NCBI RefSeq assembly: GCF_963676685.1 | Contig: NC_092345.1 | Location: forward strand, 50,551,838-50,615,837 | Length of the DNA: 64,000 nt | Reading direction: 5' to 3' | DNA from: Mytilus edulis | Lineage: Eukaryota; Mollusca; Bivalvia; Mytilida; Mytilidae | Part shown: piece by piece, positions 24,001 to 39,000 of the stretch | Layout: every line of letters begins with the position of its first letter | How positions within the stretch are numbered: the stretch's first letter is position 1 | Translations under genes and position numbers: made by a program | The notes under the pieces: generated by a model | Seen by the model: the letters and a program-made list of their open reading frames with translations, nothing else | Told to the model about the DNA's origin: nothing | The model's database searches: none

Positions 24001-27000
24001 GTGCTTGTAGGGACAAGGACTGACCTGTGTGCTTGCAGTGACAAGGACTGACTGTTGTGCTTGTAGGGACAAATACTGACTGTTGTGCTTGTAGGGACAA
24101 GGACTGACCTGTTGTGCTTGTAGGGACAAGGACTGACCTGTGTGCTTGCAGTGACAAGGACTGACTGTTGTGCTTGTAGGGACAAATACTGACTGTTGTG
24201 CTTGTAGGGACAATGACTGACTGTTGTGCTTGTAGTGACAAGGACTGACTGTTGTGCTTGTAGGGATAAATACTGACTGTTGTGCTTGTTGGGACAAGGA
24301 CTGACTGTTGGGCTTGTAGGGACAAGGACTGACTGTTGTGCTTGTAGGGACAAGGACTGACAGTTGTGATTGTAGGAACAAGGACTGACTGTTGTGCTTG
24401 TAGGGACAAGGACTGACTGTTGTGCTTGTTGTGACAAGGACTAACTGTTGTGCTTGTAGTGACAAGGATTGAATGTTGTGCTTGTAATGACAAGGACTGA
24501 CTGTTGTGCTTGTAGTGACATGGACTGACTGTTGTGCTTGTTGTGACAAGGACTGACTGTTGTGCTTGTAGTGACAAAGACAGACTTGTGCTTGTAGTGA
24601 CAAGGACTGACTGTTGTACTTATAGTGACAAGGACTGACTGTTGTGCTTGTTGTGACAAGGACTGACTGTTGTGCTTGTTGTGACAAGGACTGACTGTTG
24701 AGCTTGTTGTGACAAGGACTGACTGTTGTGCTTGTTGTGACAAGGACTGACTGTTGAGCTTGTTGTGACAAGGACTGACTGTTGTGCTTGTAGTGACAAG
24801 GACTGACTGTTGTGCTTGTAGTCAAGGACTGACTGGTGTGCATGTTGTGACAAGGACTGACTGTTGTGCTTTTAGTGACAAAGTCTGACTGTTTTGCTTG
24901 TAGTGACAAGGACTGACTGTTGTGCTTGTAGTCAAGGACTGACTGGTGTGCATGTTGTGACAAGGACTGACTGTTGTGCTTTTAGTGACAAAGTCTGACT
25001 GTTTTGCTTGTAGTGACAAGGACTGACTGTTGTGCTTGTAGTGACATGGATTGACTACTTCTATATAATCTTTTTTTACAGTTACTGGATGAGATGTTAG
25101 ATAATGGTTTCCCTCTTGCTGTAGAATCAAATATACTGAAAGAACTTATAAAACCTCCAAATTTGTTACGTACAATTGCTGATACAGTTACTGGTAAAAA
25201 TACAGGGTAAGACAACATTATTTCTGGACGTCCATTGTATGATAGTCACAGGTATAAGATCAGTCTTTTGTCTACAAAAAATATGCAGTATTTGTGAAAT
25301 TAGGGAAATATGGAGGAGCCTCCAACAACATGAAGCGTGACAAGACATTATATTTTCGAAGAAACTTCAAGATGTTTCAAATTATCCTTTATTTTTAAGT
25401 AAAAATGCTTAAAATTAAATGACAGAATCAATTTTTACAACATAAGTTGAGATGTGCTAAGAGCATATCTTTTTCATAAGATGTCTCAAGTATGACAAAC
25501 ATGTGTAAATATTGCATAAGAATGATTTATATGTGTGAATTAGGAGGAGCTGAAGGGTAAATTCTTTTAAAATTGTATTCACTGAGATTTGAAGAACAAA
25601 AATGGCATACATTTTCATAGGTTCAAAATATTGACAATTATGGAATTGAAAATATGAAGTGCATGTTAGAACCAAGTAAATGTTTTTAAAAGGTTTTATT
25701 CCTTCATGCAAATTCATGTACTTTAGCATGCCATCAACAAATATACAAGTTTCACAAAATATATAGAAGCAGTCACTAATCAGTTTACGGTTCAGGTTTA
25801 AGGTAGATTAAAATTTACAGGATGAAAAAAGTATGCTGAAAAGTGTCATCCTGACTGTCATTCAAAAAGTGACAAGGAATGGCATTTGTTTATACTTGAG
25901 GTTTAAAGTAAAAAAAAAATATTCTAAAATTGCTAAAAAGATATGATTGACTTTTGACAGGGTCAGTGGAATACTACCAACAGGTCAGTTATCTAATGTT
26001 CCATGGAGAAGAACAGGTGTCAAATATGCAAATAATGAAGCTTACTTTGATGTGATTGAAGAGATAGATTGCATTTTAGACAAATCGGGATCAACAGTAA
26101 TTGCTGAAATACAAGGCTATGTAAGTATCACTTGATCAGTTTATTATCTAGTGTACTTTAAAATATTTTCATGATATAGAAGCTATTGATTGAAGAGTTT
26201 TTAATTATGAGGCTTAGGTCATTTTCTCTTAATGAGTTATGGCAGAATGATTTGGTTGCTTCCAGACTGTCCCAACCCTTTAATTAATTGCTGACACTAA
26301 AAATATTATTGCCTCCCCCCCCCCCTCCAAATTTTTTTTTATAAATTTTTCTTGGTTTTTTTTCAAAATAATTGGAAATTGTCAATAAAATATCTCCCAA
26401 GCACAAACTAATGGCAATTATGTAAATCTTGTTCGTACTTGCAGAAAATGTGTAGTTTTTGCAGATTTTGTGGAAAAGAACAAACATAAGATTAAAGCCA
26501 GTTATCAATACTATAACATACATTTAATGTGACAAGGAACATAAGTCTACAGTGTAGCAACCTTATTGTATATATTTTCAGATTGACTGCATGATCAAAT
26601 TGAGTGGTATGCCAGATTTGACCCTCTCATTCATCAACCCACGATTATTAGATGATGTCAGTTTTCATCCATGTGTACGGTACAAAAGATGGGAAGTATG
26701 TTATTTTCAATAGATTTACTTGGTTCAACTAAAAATGCATAGTTCAGAATGAAACAATGATTAAAAGAAAAAGGATTATCTGTACACAAATGAATTTGCA
26801 AGTTATCTCACATATACACTGATTTTCATATTTTCCTTGAGTTTATGAAAACTCCAAAAATGTGAAGGTTAAAAAAATATTGCTTCAAAATAGAAACATT
26901 TAATAAGTTAGGTTCATATGAAGAGCTTTTCTGGATATACCATCATCAGAAACACACAAACCCAAATTTTGAAAGTCAAGTATGAATAAATACTAGAGTG

Positions 27001-30000
27001 CAGGAAACAGGGTAGAATTTAGGAAAGGCATGAACTTCTATTATTTGGTCTCTGGTGGAGGCTTGTATTTTGGTCAATCATACCACTCCCTTTATTTTAA
27101 CCTGTGTAACCAAAGGTTGAAGAAGGTCTAGCAACTGCACAATTCTGTCATTCCAAAAGAGAACTTTTCCGAAAGTTTCCTTGGCTTCTTACAAAGAGAA
27201 TGAAAAACATTTTTGGTCTGCAGCTTGTTAATGTTGAGATGTTGTGAGTAAGCAATTATTACATCTGCCATATAGCCAATAACTGTTTGCCAATAGTTTA
27301 AAATTTGACAACACTCATTGTACAAGGATTTTTATGGCCCCGCAACGAAGTTGTCAGCTGTGTCATATAGTTTTACCCTTGTTTGAAATTCCGTAATACC
27401 AATATTCTGTAATTCCCTCATTCTGTCATTCCGCAACAAACCATTATACGGAGTTTTTTTCTAAACGCCTTCAGATATTGGGCTGATTTTTGATATGTGA
27501 GTTAAACATGATGAGTTACAGATCAAGTATAAGTTTTGTTCCGCTGCACTATTTTTTACTGAAATTACAGGCTTTGGACTTTGATAAATTATTGAAAATC
27601 ATAGTTATACAGATTTTTCTAAACGCCTTCAGATATTGGGATGATTTTTTGGTATGTGAATTAACCATGATGAGTTACAGATCAAGTTTAAGTTTCATTC
27701 CTCTCCACTAATTTTTGCCAAAATTACAGACTTTGGACTTTGAGAAATTGTTGAAAATCACAGTTAAACAGACTTTTTTTCTAAACGCCTTCAGATATTG
27801 GGCTGATTTTTTATATGTGAGTTAACCATGATGAGTTACAGGTCAAGTATAAGTTTTGTTCCGCTAATTTTTGCTGAAATTACAGGCTTTGGACTTAGAT
27901 AAATTATTGAAAATCATAGTTATACAGATTTTTTTTCTATACCCCTTCCAGATTTTGAGCTGATTTTTGATATGTGAGACTACCATCATCTCTGTGTCCA
28001 CCTGTGTTATTGAAATTGCAGATTTTTCAACTTTTTGGTACAGGGCCATTCGTGTCGCTTTGACACATCTAGTTTTTCATACCTTTCTTGGCTCCTTTTG
28101 AAGTGAAAGACCTAAACGTTTGGCCTAGGAATGATCAATTATGCTCCAGTATACATGTGACCTCAATAAGTTGTCTAGACTCTGTATTGGACATGTTATA
28201 TATCTGACTTTTTTTTTAATTAAATCAGATGTCAAATCTGATATTTAACAGTTGAACTTATGACATTGTATTTCTATTTTCAGAGTGATAAAGTACTATC
28301 ATTTGTACCCCCTGATGGGAACTTTAGATTAATATCATATCATATAGGTGCTAATAAGTAAGTTAATACATTTTTCTAAAAAGTAATTTATAACTGTTAA
28401 TTGTCAAGTGGGGTTTTCCAATTCTCACCCTCTTATAGTATTAATTTTGTTTTTTTGAAAGGGTCAGTTTGTGCTGAATTTTATCTAAGTTATTGAATTA
28501 TTTATGATGTATGCAAATCAATATTGCCTTATACAATATTAATTTGCTTTATGAGATTTTACAATAGATTTATAAGAGTTCTTCTGAACCAGTTATTTTC
28601 AGCATATGATGAAAGAGCTTTTCATAAACTTTAGATATTAACATATTATATATATATGATAATATAAATTAGTCAGCCAAAACTCTTTTTGCAAGTGAAA
28701 TTTAAATCTAAATTAAAACAAATTTTATGAAAAGATCTTTTAAAATGTGCTGAAAAGTAAATCACACAATATATAAATGATTTAAACTACAGTCTAACTC
28801 GTGATTATTGTATGCCTTAACAACAAGATTTTGTGTGTTTTTGTGATTGAGTTTGGTGTCAACCTGTAAAACAGTTTGTCCAAACATTCAAATAAGAATA
28901 GAAAAGGAAACATATAAAAAAAATAAGAATAGAAAAAGAAAGCAAGAAAAATAGAAATAGAAAAAGAAACACATAAGAATAGAACAAGAAACAGTTTGTC
29001 CAAACATTCAAAAAAGAATAAAAAATTAACAGTTAGAATTTTATAGTTCAGTGTATCAAGACCGAGAGAGATCAAGCTAAAGACAAGTGCTGTAGAAATG
29101 ATTAAAATGATTTAATAACATTTGTCCATGCACTAGCAAAATTACTTTCTTAGTGCTTAACAATGCAGTGGCGGGTCCAGAACTTTTTATCCTAACACTT
29201 TATTTTGTGAAGAATCCGAAACAAACAAACACAGAAGATTATGAAAGAGGAAAAAATATTATTGTTAAAATGTTCCCAGTAGATAAAAATGAAACACCAA
29301 CAAACAATTGTCTGAAAAACAATGCTATATCAATGGTCAAAGATGGAATGAAACTCAAAAACATCATAGTCGAAAAAGTAGAGAGGAAACAGTCGAATGG
29401 ACCACGACCTGGAGTTGTTATAGCAAGATTGCAATCAAAACAAAACAAAGTAGAAATTATGGAAAAGAAAAAAGAACTTAGAAAAATACAAAAGTATAGA
29501 AACGTATATATTGAAAGTGATATCCCATATGAAACCAGAGTGGCAAATTCCAACATGCGCACCATTTTAAAGGAGATGGGAAAACTAAACGAATTTAAAG
29601 TCTCACAAGGAAAATTAGTGCGAAATTTTCAGCGAAATCAGTCACAAAATGATGGAAGATAGGAATTATTGCTTGGTGTTTGGAACGTAGGCGGTTGGTC
29701 GCATCATGTTGAAAGTGATAATTATAACTTTCGAAAAACAGTTTTAGAACATTTGAGCTGCGACATCATTGGTGTATGTGAAACATTTCTGATTGGTAAA
29801 AATAAAATTAACATAGACGGCTATCATTTTTATGGAAACAACCGAAAAATAAATCATAAAAAAGCAAATTGTGGATCAGGAGGAGTTGGAGTATTCGTTA
29901 AAGATATTATTGAACAACAGTACAAGATAGAAGTATTAGATGAAAGCATAGAAGACATACTCTGGGTGAAACTTACCAATGAGCATGAAACTTTTTGTAT

Positions 30001-33000
30001 ATGTGTGTGTTACTTACCACCTAAAGGCTCAACACGAACAAATGATCGCGAACAATTCTATTCCGATCTTACTAGGCAAGTGTACATGTATCAGAATTTA
30101 GGCAAATTATATATAGTTGGTGATTTTAATTCTAGATGCTCAGATACATCTGACTTTATAGAAGGGGTAGACGAGATACCAAGTCGAGAGACAATTGACC
30201 AAGGATCAAATGCAAATGGAGATTTACTCATTGACTTTCTAGTCGATTGTAATATTTGTATGATAAACGGAAGAAAAGGAAAGCAAGACTTTACATGCAT
30301 CTCAAAACGTGGTAAATCGGTAGTTGACTATATATTCACAACTCACGAAAATTTAAACTCGTGCATAGACTTCAATGTGAAAACCATGTCTGATATAACT
30401 GATTCCTTAGATCTTCAAGAGTGCAGCCAAATACCAGATCATTCAGTGCTACAGGCAGTAATAAAAAGGGAAGCATTTGTACCTCAAAATACCTTGTTAA
30501 AATATCTGACAAATTTAAAACGAATTCCAAATAAACCAAAATCTTACCAAATTCCTAACGATTTCTTAAATGATGACAATGCTCGAGAAAAAATTGAACA
30601 AACTATAAACAAAATAGAAAATGCACTTGCAGATAGACGAGACGTTGACGAAGCATACAGTAATTTATTTCAATTGATTGATAGTGAAGTTATCTCAAAA
30701 ATAGGATACAAGAGTGCACATGATGACCAGCATAAAATAACTAATAGAAAGTCAAAATATAAACCATACTGGAACGAAAACCTTCAAGAACATTGGGAGA
30801 ACGCATGTGAACAAGAGAAAGTTTGGCTAAAGTGTAAGATATGTGGACCGAAGAAAAAACATCTTAGAGAACATTTCGTAACAGCCAGAAATGATTTTGA
30901 TAAACTTTTGCGAAAGGAAAAGCGTAATTATCAATTGCGTCAACAAAAAGAACTTTTTGATCTATCGAAAGAAAGTAATACGAGGGATTTTTGGCGAAAA
31001 ATAGGAAAACTAGGAATAGCGAAAGATAGACGTGACAAAATACCAATGGAAGTTCGTCTACCTAATGGCAATATCAGCAAGGATATAAATGTTGTTTATG
31101 AAACCTGGAAAAATGAATATGAACATTTGTTTAACACTAGCGACGGGGAATACGATGAGGGATTTCTAACATTTATTCAACAACAAGTAGATCATGACCT
31201 AGTGAACAATATTGAGAATAACTCGGACACATTAAACTCTGATATTTCATATGAGGACGTGGAAAAATCTGTTTATCGTGCAAAGTTGAACAAGTCCACC
31301 GGGTTAGACCAGATATGCGCAGAATTTCTCCGCAACAATTCATGTGTTGATATGATATTCAGGATCGTAAAATTTGCATTCGATAACGGAGTTGTACCAG
31401 AAACTTGGAACCAAATCTTAATCAATCCGATTTTAAAACCAGATAAAGACAACCGTGATCCTCTGGGATATAGAGGAATAGCTCTTATGTCAATTCCTTG
31501 TAAAATATATGCTGACATTCTAAATGTACGATTGTCATCCTGGTTAGAAGACAACAACATTCTTGCTGACGAGCAAAACGGTTTCAGGAAGGATCGTGGC
31601 TGTATGGAACATCTTTACGCTTTAACAACTCTTATAACTAATAGGAAAATTGAACGTAAGTCGACTTTTGCGTGCTTCATCGACGCAAAAAAGGCCTTTG
31701 ACACCGTGAACAGAGAAATGTTGTGGTATAAACTGATGGCACTTGGTATAAATGGAAAGTTCTTGAAAGGGTTACAGTCATTGTACGTAGATGTTCGTTA
31801 CGCAGTAAAAATCAATGGGTACATGACAGATATGTTTAACGTTAATTTGGGTGTGAAACAAGGATGTAAATTATCTCCGACTTTGTTCTCAGTTTATGTA
31901 AACGATCTGGCAGATGAAATCAACTCTTTGAATTTGGGTATACCAATTAATGCAGATAGTATGATTTCGATATTATTATACGCAGATGACATTGTTCTAT
32001 TGGCGCCCAACGAAGAATCACTTCAGCAAATGTTAAATATTGTTCATATATGGTGTTTGAAATGGAGATTATGTATAAATTTTGACAAAACTGGTGTAGT
32101 GCATTTCAGAAGTGGATCCTCACCTCGATCTAACTTTGATTTTTCGTGTGGAAATACCGTTGTAAAGTACGACAGCAAATATAGATATCTTGGAATGTGG
32201 ATAGATGAACACCTAGACTGGAAGTTTACGGTTAGAGAAGTAAGAAAATCGGCAAGTCGAGCTTTGTCGGCACTGTATACCAAATTTATAGCCTGTGGTG
32301 GAATGGACCTTTATATATATGAAAAATTATATGAAAACCTTGTTCAACCTGTATTGTTGTATGGATCAAGTATCTGGGGTATATCGGAACATAAGCAACT
32401 AGAAACTGTGCAAAATAGGGCATGTAGATACTTTTTAGGGGCCTTTAAAAACTCCACCAATCTAGCCGTTCGTGGAGATATGGGATGGACAACAGTTAAA
32501 ACAAAACAGAACATTGAAGTTATGAGATTATTTTTCAAACTTTCTAATTTAGAGGATGATAGAATAGTTCGGACTATCCATGAAACTAGTAAGGCAAAAC
32601 AACGATCTTGGCATTCACGTGTATTAGCTTTACTGAGAAAATCTGAATTGAACTTTTTAATCAATCTCAACATAACAACCAAACAAAAGCTACGAATGGC
32701 TCAAGACAAATTAACAGCTATAGATCAAGAGAAATGGTTAATTGATGTTTTTGACGATAAAAATTCTGTAAATGGAAACAAGCTTAGAACATTCAGAAGG
32801 TTTAAAAACAGTTGCAAAACTAGTCTATTTGTTAAAACAATCAACTTTCGTGACCATCGACGCATTTTATCAAACTTTCGATGTGGATCGCTGCCGCTTG
32901 CGGTTGAGACCGGACGTTACACCAAGCCGACCACTCCATTATGTGATAGACTTTGTCTTTTCTGCAATAACAATTTTATAGAGACAGAACAACATTTTTT

Positions 33001-36000
33001 AATAGACTGTAATTTTTATTCAGATATAAGAGAAGAACTTTTTAATTATATTAATGCTTTGAATAACACTTTTAATGCTTTTAACTCTGATGAAAAATTT
33101 GATTTTATTATGAACTGTGATCATGCTCAGGTTTTATTAGCCAAGACATTACATCTTATGTTTAAACGTAGGAAAATTAATTTGTAAATTTTTAATCATT
33201 ATTGATTGTATAAATGAACTTAAAAGAGTTTTCTTAGAATTTTTAGTATCATGAAAAGTTTTATTATTTAAATATTTCTTTTACATTATAGTATATATTT
33301 TTTAGTTTGAAAAGGATGAAAGTGTCTCATATGTCTTTAAGGCAGGGATCTAATATGGTTTTAAAGATTTTTATATTGTATATGATGATGTATATTGGAT
33401 CGTGACACTATAATAAACTATTTACTTACTTACTTACTTACTTACTTTATTCCTGGGGCAGTATGATTCTTTAAGATTTACCTATAATTAACAATGTGTC
33501 GTCCTAACACAGAGGCAATGATTACTAGTATATCAAATAAATGGCTAAAAACAAACATGTCATTGCCTCAATGGTAAATTACACAGCAGAAACTTAAATG
33601 TGTTACATGTACAGGGTTATAAGCACCTCAGATCAACTTTGTATGAATCTAGTGTGTATAAACTTTTTATTCCTGAGGTCATACTACTATTGTTATGCCC
33701 CCACCATATTGAGTTTTATCCTTTGTTTTTTCTGTAAGTATGTACGTCCCTTACTTGAACGTACATCCATACATCCCAAAATTGATTTCTGTTCTCTTAC
33801 TTAAGTTTGCCTGAACCCAATTTTATGAAACTTATACACAATGCTTATAACCACAAAACACAAGTTAAGTTTGAATTTTGTTGACATCCCTTTTACCATT
33901 CTAGATGTAAACGGGTGAAATTTTCAGTATACCCTATCAAGTATATATATATATAAGTTTGACATGTAGCTTTCTTCAATTATACATTTATCAGGTGAAC
34001 ATAAAAACGGTCTTTAGATTTAGAAGTATAGATACAATGTATATAAAATAAGAATGTGTCCATAGTACATGGATGCCCCAGTGGACCGTGAAAATGGAGT
34101 AAAAACTCTAATTTTGCATTTAAATTATAAAGATTATATCATAGGGAACATGTGTACTAAGTTTCAAGTTGATTGGACTTCAATTTCTTCAAAAACTACC
34201 TCAACCAAAAACTTTAACCTGAATGGGACAGACAGACGGAAGGACAGATGGACGCACAGACCAGAAAACATAATGCCCATAAATGGGGCATAAAAAGTGA
34301 TTTTTGGAAATTGCTGGCGAGACAATGGTTTAGTTTGAAAAATCAAAACTGTGATTAAATACATATTTGAAATAATACATGTCTATAACATATACCTGTA
34401 CACTTGCAAACTTTCCAGAGGTGCTATCCAGCACTTTGATTTAGCTATGATCATGAAAACACGAATTTTATATATTTTTTTTTATTTAATTCACCTGTGC
34501 ACTTTATTGTGGGACCACGTGTTATCATGAATGAAAAGTTTTATTGAGTAATACAATTGCTTAAGGAATAACATGTGATGTACAGTTAGCCAATCAGAAT
34601 AAAGAATTATAATGAAACATATATCTAAATTAGATGTAATTATTGTAGTATGGTAGCCATTCCAGTATATGTCAAACAGAACATTATGTATAGAGAGGGT
34701 AGTGGAGGCAGATTTGAAGTTACAATAGGACCAAAACAAACCATGGGCAAAACTGTAAGTAAGATACTGTTGATTCATTTATTTCATGGGAAAGGAGTAG
34801 GTCCGGTAAGGACCGATTTTGGCCTCAAATTTCAGGTTCATCTTACGAAAGATTTTGACCACTTTTTAAGCACTTAAGTGTCTATTTCATTTGAATCAAT
34901 TAGTTTATGTGAAAGATTTTAACTGATTTAGTCATTAAAAACGACCCGATTCAAGCTCAAATATGAAAAATCTACCAAATATGCCGTAAAATGTCACTTT
35001 TCAGATGCTTTTTGTCAAAAATGAAAGTGGTCGCATCCGTGTTCATCCTTAACCTTTATATATGTTATGTATTATCATAAAATACAACTTACATTTCAAT
35101 ATTAAGGATGAACACAAATGTGGCCACTTTCGTTTCACAGGAAAACCGTCTAAAATTTTACTAAAATGCTAGATTTGTGAAGATTTCAGTAATTTAGCAT
35201 GATTTAATGGTGCTAGTACCCGATATATGTGCATTGTATTGTCAAAAACAGTCCATATTTATGTAGCAGAAGCGTTCTACTGTCCAATAAATAACTAAAA
35301 GTTTACATTTTAACAATTTTGTAAAACTGCTATAGTTTTGGGGCCAAAAAGGAGTCTTACTGAACCTACTCCTTTTCCTGGATTCAAGAAAAACGGTTAT
35401 TTCATGGATATTTGATTTTGTGGTTTTACAAAAGTCTGTTAAATTTATAGTTAGTTTAACATTTAAATTGCTGGCTCACCTGGCCTGTACCCACCAAATC
35501 CATGAAAATTAGTATTCCTTAAATAATACAGCATTCACATTTATACTGTGAAAAATCCTTTTATACATATCAGAAATTCAAGTTTCATGGCATGGGAAAA
35601 TTATTGGCTTTGTTATTATGTGTATGGATAAATGAAGATTTTGAGTATGTGTTACTAATTCAGCAACAGAAAAACGCAAATACATAAAAGACATTTAGTG
35701 GGCAACGTTCAGTCTTCAACAATAGACAGGTTTCTATATAATATATCTAGCTCCAACTCATTGGTAGACTTAGGAAATAAGTCTTTCCTTTCATGCTTTA
35801 TGCTTATTTTAACATAGGTAGCTACCAGGCATTATATTTGTCAATAACTTTATACCGAGCGTAAGCCATGTGTTAAATATTGACAAATATGATGGCTACC
35901 AATGTTAAAGTTTGTGTAGGTCCGTTTCACAAGTCATTTTTCACATGAATATTAGTGTATGGCATGGACTATAAATTATAAACAAAACAGAAAACAACTC

Positions 36001-39000
36001 TAATTTCATGTAGGTTAAATTAATTTTTAAACATTTTTTTTATTTTTCAGATTGAAAATGTAACAATGGAAGTACCATTTCCTAAAGCAGTATTAAATGT
36101 GACATTAACACCATCTCAAGGAAAATATACATTTGACCCTGTGTCAAAGATTATGACTTGGGATGTGGGAAGAATTGATACTACCAAGCTACCAAATATC
36201 AAAGGAAATGTATGTATTTTATGAATTTACTATATTTTTATTAGTAAATATAAGTAATAACACCTTGTCTGAACTTTTACAATGAGTACTTTTTCAATGT
36301 AATAATTCAACCCCTGACAGAAGGAATAAAATTTTCAAAGATAAGGATAGATATGGTTTTCATAAACTAATATACTTATTTTTACATAATATATTGATTG
36401 ATTGTTGGTTGCTTAACTTCCAGTTGCAAATATTTCATTCAAATTGAGGACAATATATAGAATGATGAACTGTGTTAAATTACAGTTACAATTAGTATGA
36501 CACTTTTTGTTGGTCTTTTTTCTCAATGGGATTTATTGAAATATTTGTAGCTGAGTGCTGGTAAATGTTTCTCTCAAATTTTGTAAGAAAATTAAATTCA
36601 TATCATCTTGTCTTTAAAATTTGATGAAATTTTATCTATAACAATAAGTTATTGCTATGCTAAATAACATGCTATAACACATTGTACTTCCATTTTTTGG
36701 TCAAATAAATCATTAGTGGACCACATTTTTTTTTTTAAAATACCATTAAAAAAGATATAAATATCACAATGAATATTTAAATTAAGAAAATTACTCTTTT
36801 GTTCTGACTTTTCAAGCTTTTCAATAGTTAAAATGTCACCCAGTTTGAAAAGAAAGATTTTGCATAAAATGTCAACAAAAAAAGATTCTTCAATGTCAAT
36901 GGTATTTTGCTTTACATGTATTATTTTTTTTGCATTTTAGATAAGTTTACAGACAGGATCAACCATTCCAGAGAGTAATCCTACATTAAATGTAAGTGTG
37001 TCAAATAAATATAGAACTTTACTAATTACTTTTGTCTAAAAAATAGTAAAGCCAGGGGTTCAAATTAGCGGTGGTTCCGAGGTCTGCGACCTTCCACTAT
37101 TGCAATCAGGCTTTCGTTTTTTTAGCTACACCTGACGGACCTTCAATTTGAAAGAATATAAAAATTAACTTTGCTTTGCTGACCTTTTTAACCAAAATTT
37201 CCAAATGATCTCAAAATTTATTTTTATCTTTATAATTTATAACAGCGATGTTCATTTTGTTCAACCACTAGTTTTATACCGAAAATCGCCAACAAGTTAT
37301 TTGTAAATCTGAGTCAAATCGTATTTGACTGACATAAACAACATTGAAAATCAATGCATGCCATAAACTGGAGGTGAAGCCAATTACAATACTGGATCAG
37401 ATTCCAGTGGCGGATAAGTGTAATTCCGGATTTGCCGATCAAATACATTAAAAAAAAAATAATTCCAGGCAGGTGACAAAATACATGTTTGATGATGATG
37501 AAGACTAGAATTGTAAACCAAAAGATATATTGAAAAGAAAGTGAAAGAAGGAAAATATTTTTATACAGAAACTCAAAATTACTTTAAGTTCACAAATTTT
37601 CGTGTCAAAATCCAATAAAATGTAATTTTCTTCATCATTAACAAATGTTGATATTACATGTAGATGTTTTTATAGTGTGAACATATTACTACAATTCCAA
37701 GAGGTAATTTTTTCTCAATTTTGAAGGCCAGTATAATCTGGAAGTTTTTTACTTTATTTCCACAGATGAACTAATATAATAGTGCAACTAGATGTGACAC
37801 ACTTTTAAAACAGCTTTTAATTTGAACTTTAATTGTATTCTCGAGTATGAATTGAACAATATAAAAAAAGAGATACATATGGCCCTTTATATTAATCTAT
37901 AGTAAAAACTACAAGACAACGCACCCACCCACAGTGACACCCTCCCCAATACAAAAAAAAGATTATGTGAATTCATATACAAGACAATTACATTTATTAT
38001 TAAACATGTTATACAACAGAAACACTGACAATTAAACAAGTTAACCTAATAACAAAAGCACATTAATTTTGTATCTTACTGAGTTATGAAATATTTCAAG
38101 TAAAAGTAGGACCTGTAATTTAGGTGGTGGACCTTTCAGTTTGGAGTGTCAAAGGTCCTGGACCTTCCAATACCAAATGTTATTTTGAACCCCTGGTAAA
38201 GGGCAGTGGTCCCTGCTTATCAAACACCAATAAAGGAAATAATGAATTTAATTAATATTTGTTATGTAAGAACATTTTTTTTAATTTATTAGAACCTCAC
38301 TGATTGGTTGGCTAAAGGCCTATGATAATCTGCTTTTCCTTCTGTTGCAAAATATTTGCCCTCTTAACTTTTACTGAGCTCAGTTACGAAACTTGACATT
38401 ATTATTCATTACTACTAGAAGGTGTGTGGCGTACATGGTAAAAAAGTCATACATTGATATCATGATCAAAAACTAAGGTCACATTCAATTGAAAGATAAC
38501 TGTATTGTATTTTAAGCTCAATCAGCATCAATTGGGGATTTGATGGTCGCAAATTAAGTTTACTGGCAACACATTAGCGGAGACAGTAAACAGGTATTTG
38601 CGACAATCAAATCCCAAATTGATGCCGTCAGAGCTTAAAATACAATATTGTTATCTCCATTCTAAAGAAACTGACAGAAAGGAATGTTAAAACATGTATT
38701 TAAAATCTGTCATATCTCATATGCCATCTGTGCTTGTGCGTACATCCCATAACATCAATTGTCAATTGATGACATGGAAGAAAGTGACGTTATCCAATCA
38801 AAATGAACGTTGTCACATTTAATAAAGGTTTATAATTAAGGAATCAAGGACAGGACTGTCGTGAAAATGATAAATTTGTGTGTTTTTGATACGAATTCTG
38901 TGAACTGACATGAACTTGCACATAATTTGTTGTGGTAATATACAGTAATAACACATTTTTATAATACCTGTATTGACTTGATAGTGAGAAATCTATGAAC

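Larger units (their letters stand above)
29150..33447 (+). mobile_element. non-LTR retrotransposon (LINE), nearly full-length, in AP3M1 intron 8
   Basis: Partial ORF1, ORF2 with endonuclease and reverse transcriptase, about 230 bp of 3' UTR (33188-33420) and a tail of TTAC tetranucleotides (33421-33447). The 5' end appears truncated within ORF1. A target-site duplication was not found by eye. The tail of short tandem repeats fits target-primed reverse transcription. Clade not decided: the APE endonuclease plus a C-terminal CCHC-like motif fits several L1/CR1/Jockey-type lineages. Confidence 0.85.

Noticed and set aside
23383..24963. Very long minus-strand ORFs (526, 336 and 269 codons) that look like a repetitive protein
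   Set aside because: They are the translation of a 24-bp minisatellite in several frames, lie in an AP3M1 intron, and have no promoter, splice or composition evidence for coding.
23429..25055. Regularly spaced repeats suggestive of a CRISPR array
   Set aside because: The units are directly adjacent without unique spacers, and the context is an animal intron.
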